Source: an uncultured Bacillaceae bacterium (GTDB lineage Bacteria; Bacillota; Bacilli; Bacillales; Alkalibacillaceae). From it: a DNA stretch of 10,470 nucleotides. A program made the position numbers and the translations under genes. Each line of letters begins with the position of its first letter. The stretch's first letter is position 1. Shown in pieces: positions 6,065-10,470 of the stretch. Below the pieces are notes generated by a model, which was not told the DNA's origin, searched no databases, and saw only the letters and a list, made by a program, of their open reading frames with translations. Where the stretch lies: NCBI GenBank assembly GCA_937958375.1, contig CALGNY010000192.1, forward strand, positions 1 through 10,470, in the 5' to 3' direction.

Positions 6065-6623
6065 TTCCCAAGTTAATGGAACAAACAAAAAGGCATTGCT
6101 TGCGGGCAATGCCTTTTTAAAGAGTTTAAAATGGGTATTACCTATTTTGCTTGTCCTGATTGTCCTTATCTTTTTCATATTTCTGAACCACCCCACATAT
6201 GTATTACAAATCGAGAAGGTCGAAACGGGCGAAATTTTGTGGGAAAGTGAGATTGAAAAAGAGGAATGGTTCGCTCATGAGTATATTCATTCTGTCGAAA
6301 AATCCCCTGTCATTGAGAAATTTAAATTTGATAAATCCGGTGAAATACTGACGATGGAAAGCTGGACAAAGTCGTTCGGGGCAGGATTGCCATATGAAAG
6401 AAAAGGTACTGTTGACATGATTGATGGTTATTTCGTCATTAAGGATTTGAATCGCCCCATCCATGGTGGTTCGTTGATGATGCAACCGTCCGACTTGTTT
6501 CCACATAAATTTTATTTTCAGGATGAAGAACTGATGCTATCTGAAGCTCCGTTCGTCAAAAATGCAATCGAAATTAAAGTCGTTGAGATGAATGGTTTTC
6601 AAAGTCTTGTTCACTTATTTTAG
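6051..6623 (+). CDS. DUF1850 membrane-anchored protein, TRAP-associated
   Basis: A 190-residue protein with one membrane segment (about 28-45) and an extracytoplasmic beta-rich domain. The domain carries the DUF1850 pattern: YIHSVEKSPVIEKF (78-91), then SFGAGLPYE (108-116), with DGYFVI and PHKFYF later. The family is found next to TAXI-type TRAP genes; its biochemical role is not established. I chose the ATG at 6051, which overlaps the lipoprotein gene; AGGAG lies at 6034-6038, a 12-base spacing. A longer in-frame ATG at 6009 lies deeper in the lipoprotein gene. No other in-frame ATG precedes the membrane helix, so a strong hairpin terminator (6087-6118) falls inside codons 13-23. A TTG start after the hairpin cannot be excluded. 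Confidence 0.85.
   Translation: MTSSNSQVNGTNKKALLAGNAFLKSLKWVLPILLVLIVLIFFIFLNHPTYVLQIEKVETGEILWESEIEKEEWFAHEYIHSVEKSPVIEKFKFDKSGEILTMESWTKSFGAGLPYERKGTVDMIDGYFVIKDLNRPIHGGSLMMQPSDLFPHKFYFQDEELMLSEAPFVKNAIEIKVVEMNGFQSLVHLF
6087..6118 (+). terminator. Intrinsic terminator within the start of the DUF1850 frame
   Basis: AAAAAGGCATTGC (6087-6099) and GCAATGCCTTTTT (6106-6118) form a perfect 13-bp stem with a 6-base loop and a five-T tail, 22 bases after the lipoprotein stop. It has every mark of a rho-independent terminator, yet it lies between genes that must work together. Partial read-through giving more binding protein than permease is the likely purpose. Ribosomes entering at 6051 would cover the left arm and could suppress it. 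Confidence 0.85.
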
Positions 6624-6704
6624 AACACAAGCTACATAAAAGGCCTTCTTCTCAACCAACAAGTCTATTTTTTTATAAAACGCTTATGAAAGAGAGGTTC
6701 AACC

Positions 6705-8951
6705 ATGGAGAATAACTCAGATCATTTAGATCCCAAAAAACAACAAGAACTGATTAATGAATTAGAAGGTAGCGACCGGGATGTCAGAGGTTTTTGGGCC
6801 ATTGTCACGATTTCAGTCGCTGTCTTCTTATCGTTATACCATTTTTATATTGCGGGATTTGGTCTGCCTGGAATTGGGTCTAGAACCTTTTTGATCTTTC
6901 ACCTGACACTAGGCTTGGTCCTTGTGTTCTTGATTTTTCCGATCAAAAAAGGGTTGGGTCAAAAAACTATTCCTTGGTATGACGTTCTATTAGCGATCAT
7001 ATCTTTCGTTGTTGGTATGTATATCATTCAGAATCAGGACTCTTCCTCGATTATGTCTGGTCGTCCAACCGATATTGATCTAGCGTTTGGTTTGGCACTA
7101 ATTATTCTAGTTTTAGAAGCGACTCGCCGTGTGGTCGGGAAACCGCTCGTCATTATCGCGCTCATTTTCATTGCATACTTTTTCCTTGGGGAATATATGC
7201 CAGGACAGTTTTTCCATAATCGGGGCGATTTTGAGCGGTTTATTTACGAAATTTCTTATCGGAATAACGGAATCTTCGGAACGCCAATTTATGCATCTGC
7301 CCAATTTGTATTTATATTCATTTTGTTTGGGGCAATTTTGGAATCGACCGGTGCGGGAAGAATGTTCATTGATTTGGCGATCCGTGCATTTGGTCGATTT
7401 AAAGGTGGTCCCGCGAAGGCTTCCGTCTTAGCGAGTGGTATGATGGGAAGTATCTCGGGTAGTTCGACAGCGAACGCTGTAACCACTGGTACGTTTACGA
7501 TTCCACTCATGAAAAAAGTAGGCTTTAAGCCTCACGTGGCCGGCGGTGTTGAAGTTGCTGCTTCATCTAGTGGTCAGATTCTGCCACCTGTTATGGGGGC
7601 TGCAGCTTTTATCATGGTGGAGTTTACGGGAATTCCGTATTATGAAATTATCACCAGTGCATTTATTCCTGCGGTACTTGCCTATGTCGGTATTTTGTTT
7701 ATGGTGCATTTTGAAGCATCAAAAAATGGAATCCAAGGAATTCCGAAATCTGAGCTTCCGAAAGGTCGTCAATTACTCGTTCGCCAAGGGTATCTGATCT
7801 TTCCGATTCTCGTTTTGTTATATTACTTGGTTGTTGAACGGGTTTCGGTCAATAACTCAGCTTTTTACTCCATCGTTGTTTTACTGGCTATGGCATTTTT
7901 CGCCCACCGCTTTAAAGCGAGTTTGGGCCGTTCACTATTATACGCGGCTGGACTAATCGCGGTTGTATACGGTTTTCAATTTATTGTTGGCTTTATAAAT
8001 GATGGATTGTTCCGACTGAATGATTTATTCAATATCGGATTCTTCAGCTCCGAGACCATCCGTTGGAAACCAGAAGTGACGATGCTTGTTTTGGTTGGCT
8101 TGATCGTCGCGCTCGTATTTGCGGTGATGCAGCGAAAAACAGATGTGAATACCGACCAAGTCAAGTATGGTTGGCGTAATGTCGTCGAAGGCTTCGAATT
8201 GGCCTCTCGAAATGCCTTGTCAATTATCGTGGCCTGTGCGACGGCAGGTATTCTGATTGGTGTCATCACAACTTCAGGTCTATCAACCAAATTCACACGT
8301 ATCGTTGTAGGGTTTGCAGATACGTTGACGAATATGCTTCCGACTTTCATGGTAACGGATAACACGCAGCTTTACTTTACATTGATTTTGACAGTGTTTG
8401 CTTGTCTACTGCTTGGTTTGGGCTTGCCGACAACAGCAACTTACGTTGTATTGGCAGCGATTGTCGCACCGATTTTGACAGACATGGGTGTTCATATTTT
8501 GATTGCGCACTTGTTTGTCCTGTACTATGGTGTGTTGGCAGATGATACGCCTCCGATCAACTTGCCGGCTTATGCGACTGCGGGGATCGCGAATGCCGGA
8601 CCGGTGCGAACCGGTGTGCAAGGGTTCAAATTTGACTCGGCAGCATTATTGCTTCCGTTTGTGTTCACACTGAACCCGACAATCTTGTTACTGAAAGATG
8701 CCGGTTGGATGGAAGTCATCTTGGCGATCTTCACTGCCGCTGTCGGGATGATCGCATTTGCTTCGTTCATTCAAAATTGGTTGATTATTAAATACAAATG
8801 GTATGAGCGTATTCTTGCATTAATCTCGGCACTGCTTTTCATTCAAAACAATTGGGTGACCGATGTTGTCGGTGTGGTGCTATTAGGATTACTTGTCGTC
8901 TTCCAATTGGTTAAACGAAAACATTACCAACAAGAAGCGAAAACGGCTTAA
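6705..8951 (+). CDS. TRAP transporter fused permease (4TM + 12TM, TAXI type)
   Basis: A 748-residue integral membrane protein joining the small (DctQ-like) and large (DctM-like) TRAP subunits. It imports the solute delivered by the lipoprotein at 5015, coupled to the sodium gradient in characterised TRAPs. The N-terminal helices (about 29-160) are the small-subunit part. Large-subunit motifs are SGMMGSISGSSTANAVTTGT (244-263), AASSSGQILPPVMGAAAF (285-302), GLGLPTTATYVVLAA (571-585) and ADDTPPINLPAYATAGIA (612-629). AGAGAGG lies 7 bases before the ATG. The protein seems longer than typical fused TAXI permeases; the extra length appears to lie between the two large-subunit halves (about 400-455), by memory of family size rather than alignment. 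An 81-base gap separates it from DUF1850 without a clear promoter, so it is probably co-transcribed. Confidence 0.95.
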   Translation: MENNSDHLDPKKQQELINELEGSDRDVRGFWAIVTISVAVFLSLYHFYIAGFGLPGIGSRTFLIFHLTLGLVLVFLIFPIKKGLGQKTIPWYDVLLAIISFVVGMYIIQNQDSSSIMSGRPTDIDLAFGLALIILVLEATRRVVGKPLVIIALIFIAYFFLGEYMPGQFFHNRGDFERFIYEISYRNNGIFGTPIYASAQFVFIFILFGAILESTGAGRMFIDLAIRAFGRFKGGPAKASVLASGMMGSISGSSTANAVTTGTFTIPLMKKVGFKPHVAGGVEVAASSSGQILPPVMGAAAFIMVEFTGIPYYEIITSAFIPAVLAYVGILFMVHFEASKNGIQGIPKSELPKGRQLLVRQGYLIFPILVLLYYLVVERVSVNNSAFYSIVVLLAMAFFAHRFKASLGRSLLYAAGLIAVVYGFQFIVGFINDGLFRLNDLFNIGFFSSETIRWKPEVTMLVLVGLIVALVFAVMQRKTDVNTDQVKYGWRNVVEGFELASRNALSIIVACATAGILIGVITTSGLSTKFTRIVVGFADTLTNMLPTFMVTDNTQLYFTLILTVFACLLLGLGLPTTATYVVLAAIVAPILTDMGVHILIAHLFVLYYGVLADDTPPINLPAYATAGIANAGPVRTGVQGFKFDSAALLLPFVFTLNPTILLLKDAGWMEVILAIFTAAVGMIAFASFIQNWLIIKYKWYERILALISALLFIQNNWVTDVVGVVLLGLLVVFQLVKRKHYQQEAKTA

Positions 8952-8965
8952 TCGAATTGAATTTG

Positions 8966-8999
8966 AACAACCTCCGAAATGAATTCGGGGGTTGTTTTT
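8966..8999 (+). terminator. Terminator of the TRAP operon
   Basis: AACAACCTCCGAA (8966-8978) and TTCGGGGGTTGTT (8984-8996) form a 13-bp stem with one G-T pair and a 5-base loop, with a T run to 8999. It begins 15 bases after the permease stop and is a convincing rho-independent terminator. Confidence 0.92.
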
Positions 9000-9002
9000 G
9001 AG

Positions 9003-9008
9003 TATAAT
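9003..9008 (+). promoter_or_regulatory. Candidate -10 box for the RDD gene
   Basis: A perfect TATAAT directly after the TRAP terminator, 41 bases before the RDD start codon. The -35 position at 17-base spacing (8980-8985, TGAATT) is poor and would lie inside the terminator hairpin DNA. Position relative to the gene makes it plausible, but the support is only one hexamer. Confidence 0.38.
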
Positions 9009-9049
9009 GGTTTTAAGAAACTTTTTTGGGAGCTGGAGGGAGTGATTGG

Positions 9050-9475
9050 ATGGAAAATAAACCAGCTGGATTTTGGATTCGTTTTTTGGCGTTTATTATT
9101 GATGGCTTTTTTATATCATTATTGACTTGGATCTTTGCGGCATGGATTACGGGGGAAGTGCATTTGCTTACAGAAACAGCGACACCCGAAACGCAGGCTG
9201 AATATTTCGCTGATTTCATTTATAGTGTTTTCTTCATTATCTTTTTTACCGCGTCACGCTATAAAGGTTCGCCAGGAAAGCTCATTTGTCAAATCCAAGT
9301 AACGAATGAAGATGGGTCACAAATCAGTTTACCGAAATCAATCGGACGTTATTTTTCATATATTTTATCTGTGTTGACTTTGTTGATTGGCTTTATGATG
9401 GCAGGTTGGACAGAAGACAAAAAGGCGCTACACGATTTTATCTGCAAAACAAGAGTGACCTACCGTCATAATTAA
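9050..9475 (+). CDS. RDD-family membrane protein
   Basis: A 141-residue membrane protein with the RDD pattern: Arg11 and Asp18 in the first helix (GFWIRFLAFIIDGFF, 7-21), a second hydrophobic segment (about 56-68), the conserved SPGKLICQIQV (74-84), and a last helix (103-120) followed by ALHDF (126-130) with the third key residue Asp129. Function of the family is poorly known; some members have been linked to ion or proton exchange, but that cannot be assigned here. I chose the ATG at 9050 because GGAGGGAG ends 7 bases upstream; the longer frame from TTG at 9026 would place that site inside the gene. It stands between the TRAP terminator and the dehydrogenase gene, with no terminator after it. 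Confidence 0.9.
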   Translation: MENKPAGFWIRFLAFIIDGFFISLLTWIFAAWITGEVHLLTETATPETQAEYFADFIYSVFFIIFFTASRYKGSPGKLICQIQVTNEDGSQISLPKSIGRYFSYILSVLTLLIGFMMAGWTEDKKALHDFICKTRVTYRHN

Positions 9476-9570
9476 CCTCCAATTCGGATATTGGTTCAAT
9501 GAATGAAACATCTTGGAATGATAGAAACTAGGATGTGATATCGTTGAACACCAATGAGGAGGTTGAGCGT

Positions 9571-10302
9571 ATGCGATTGAAGGATCAAGTGGCTGTCATT
9601 ACCGGTGGAGTCAGTGGGATCGGTGAAGCGACCGCCAAACTATTTATTGAAGAAGGTGCGCAAGTAGTCGTCGCGGATGTGAATGACCCTAAAGGAGAAG
9701 AATTGGCTCAAGAGTTGGGAGAGAATGGAGCATTCGTCTATGCGGACGTCACGAAAGAAGAAGAGGTCGAGCAGTTGATTGATGCGGCCATATCCAAATT
9801 CGGCAAATTGGATATTATGTTTAATAACGCCGGTGTCGGACCGGTCATGGAGACGGACGAAATCAATAATGATCAGTGGAACCGTGTCGTCGAAGTGAAT
9901 CTGAATGGTGTCTTTTATGGGACGAAACACGCCGTGAAACAATTTAAAAAGCAGAAGGGCGGCATTATCGTCAATACGGCATCCATGCTTGGGCATGTAG
10001 GTCAGGCGCAAACGGCAGCCTACTCAGCTACGAAGGGTGGCGTCGTCAACTTTACTCGGGCGACTGCATTGGAGTACGCGCCAGATATTCGGATTAACGC
10101 CATCTGTCCAGGCTATGTCAAAACACCACTCATGGAACAATTAGAGGAAGATGAAGTCGAACAATTACGCCAAGTGACACCACTCGGACGACTGGGGAAA
10201 CCGGAGGATATCGCAAAAGCCGTTCTGTTCTTATCCACGGACGACTCCAGCTTTATGACTGGAGCGAGTCTCGTCGTTGATGGTGGCTATACAGCGAAAT
10301 AA
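9571..10302 (+). CDS. Short-chain dehydrogenase/reductase (classical SDR, NAD-type)
   Basis: A 243-residue cytoplasmic oxidoreductase of the classical SDR family, full length. Visible motifs: cofactor loop TGGVSGIG (11-18), Asp36 at the end of the second strand (favours NAD(H) over NADP(H)), Asp59, NNAG (85-88), catalytic Asn110, Ser138, Tyr151 and Lys155 in the YSATK motif, and PGYVKTPL (180-187). The C-terminal region DGGYTAK is typical of FabG-like members. The substrate is not predictable; 3-oxoacyl reductases, sugar and alcohol dehydrogenases share this pattern. Start at ATG 9571 is fixed by GAGGAGG (9556-9562), 8 bases upstream; the longer frame from GTG 9535 has no such site. It lies 95 bases after the RDD gene with no terminator between, so it could be partly co-transcribed. 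Confidence 0.94.
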   Translation: MRLKDQVAVITGGVSGIGEATAKLFIEEGAQVVVADVNDPKGEELAQELGENGAFVYADVTKEEEVEQLIDAAISKFGKLDIMFNNAGVGPVMETDEINNDQWNRVVEVNLNGVFYGTKHAVKQFKKQKGGIIVNTASMLGHVGQAQTAAYSATKGGVVNFTRATALEYAPDIRINAICPGYVKTPLMEQLEEDEVEQLRQVTPLGRLGKPEDIAKAVLFLSTDDSSFMTGASLVVDGGYTAK

Positions 10303-10308
10303 TGAGGG

Positions 10309-10343
10309 ATCCCGGGAGGTTTAGCGGCCTTGCGGGATTTTTT
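10309..10343 (+). terminator. Terminator of the dehydrogenase gene
   Basis: ATCCCGGGAGG (10309-10319) and CCTTGCGGGAT (10328-10338) pair over 11 positions with one mismatch and one G-T pair, with an 8-base loop and a run of six T (10338-10343). It begins 7 bases after the stop codon. Confidence 0.9.
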
Positions 10344-10361
10344 GACTACATATGCCTAGAG

Positions 10362-10470
10362 ATTCCGTGCTGTTTTGGAGGAATTCCGTGCAAGTCGGGC
10401 GTGATTCCGTACTTATTTGGAGGAATTCCGTGCAAGTCGGGCGTGATTCCGTACTTATTTGGAGGAATTC
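10362..10470. repeat. 21-bp periodic repeat array with alternating units, runs off the window
   Basis: The core ATTCCGT begins at 10362, 10383, 10404, 10425 and 10446, exactly 21 bp apart, and ATTC occurs again at 10467. Two unit types alternate: A (core, then GCAAGTCGGGCGTG) at 10383 and 10425, and B (core, then ACTTATTTGGAGGA) at 10404 and 10446. The A+B pair gives a 42-bp higher-order repeat, identical in both complete copies (10381-10422 and 10423-10464). The first unit, at 10362, is a diverged B type. There are no unique spacers, so it is not a CRISPR array. No gene is evident from 10303 to the window end. Confidence 0.92.

Noticed and set aside
6607..6631. Inverted repeat CTTGTTC/GAACACAAG at the end of the DUF1850 gene as a terminator
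   Set aside because: The stem needs a two-base bulge and no T run follows, and the permease gene downstream belongs to the same transporter.
6674..6679. TATAAA before the permease as a separate promoter
   Set aside because: The -35 position (6651-6656, CTCAAC) does not match; a lone AT-rich hexamer in a T-rich stretch is not enough.
7976..8365. 129-residue minus-strand ORF inside the TRAP permease
   Set aside because: Antisense to a clearly conserved permease; no ribosome binding site and no recognisable protein.
10352..10470. Open frame from ATG 10352 to the window end encoding a 14-residue repeat (unit NSVQVGRDSVLIWR)
   Set aside because: The 42-bp unit is a multiple of three, so any frame lacking a stop in one unit stays open; two minus-strand frames are open too. 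There is no ribosome binding site, so the frame is a by-product of the repeat.
10362..10470. CRISPR array
   Set aside because: Units are contiguous with no unique spacers, the tails alternate between two fixed sequences, and no cas gene is in view.

Overview
The window looks like chromosome of a low-to-moderate GC, Gram-positive Bacillaceae-type bacterium, probably a halophilic or halotolerant one. Evidence: strong AGGAGG-type ribosome binding sites, several GTG and TTG starts, rho-independent terminators with T runs, a lipobox lipoprotein with a very acidic Asp/Ser linker, and a BCCT osmoprotectant transporter. Genus cannot be fixed from sequence alone.

Layout. (1) Positions 1-522: a plus-strand HEAT-like helical protein of unknown function whose start is uncertain. 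(2) Positions 747-1820, minus strand: a UspA-type universal stress protein followed by a six-helix membrane protein of unknown function, probably one transcript. (3) Positions 1900-3127, minus strand: a promoter (TTGACT-17-TATATT), a yybP-ykoY (manganese) riboswitch with a terminator-type expression platform, and a CaCA-family cation exchanger that starts at a TTG codon. The riboswitch suggests that this 'sodium/calcium exchanger' family protein works in Mn2+ export. (4) Positions 3148-4722, minus strand: a BCCT betaine/choline-type transporter with no terminator of its own before the riboswitch promoter. (5) Positions 4723-5014: an AT-rich divergent intergenic region with two operator-like palindromes and a plus-strand -10 box. 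(6) Positions 5015-8951, plus strand: a complete TAXI-type TRAP transporter set: solute-binding lipoprotein, DUF1850 membrane-anchored protein and fused small/large permease. A strong intrinsic terminator lies inside the beginning of the DUF1850 reading frame. (7) Positions 9050-10302, plus strand: an RDD-family membrane protein and a short-chain dehydrogenase, each with a clear ribosome binding site, the latter with a clear terminator. (8) Positions 10362-10470: a repeat array with an exact 21-bp period and alternating unit types, running off the window end.

Taken together the window is mostly membrane transport and stress functions: osmolyte import, divalent-cation export under riboswitch control, organic-acid or amino-acid import by TRAP, and a stress protein. 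No mobile element, CRISPR array, toxin-antitoxin or phage module is visible. The most notable points are the riboswitch-exchanger pairing, the terminator embedded in an overlapping ORF within the TRAP operon, and the 21-bp alternating repeat.
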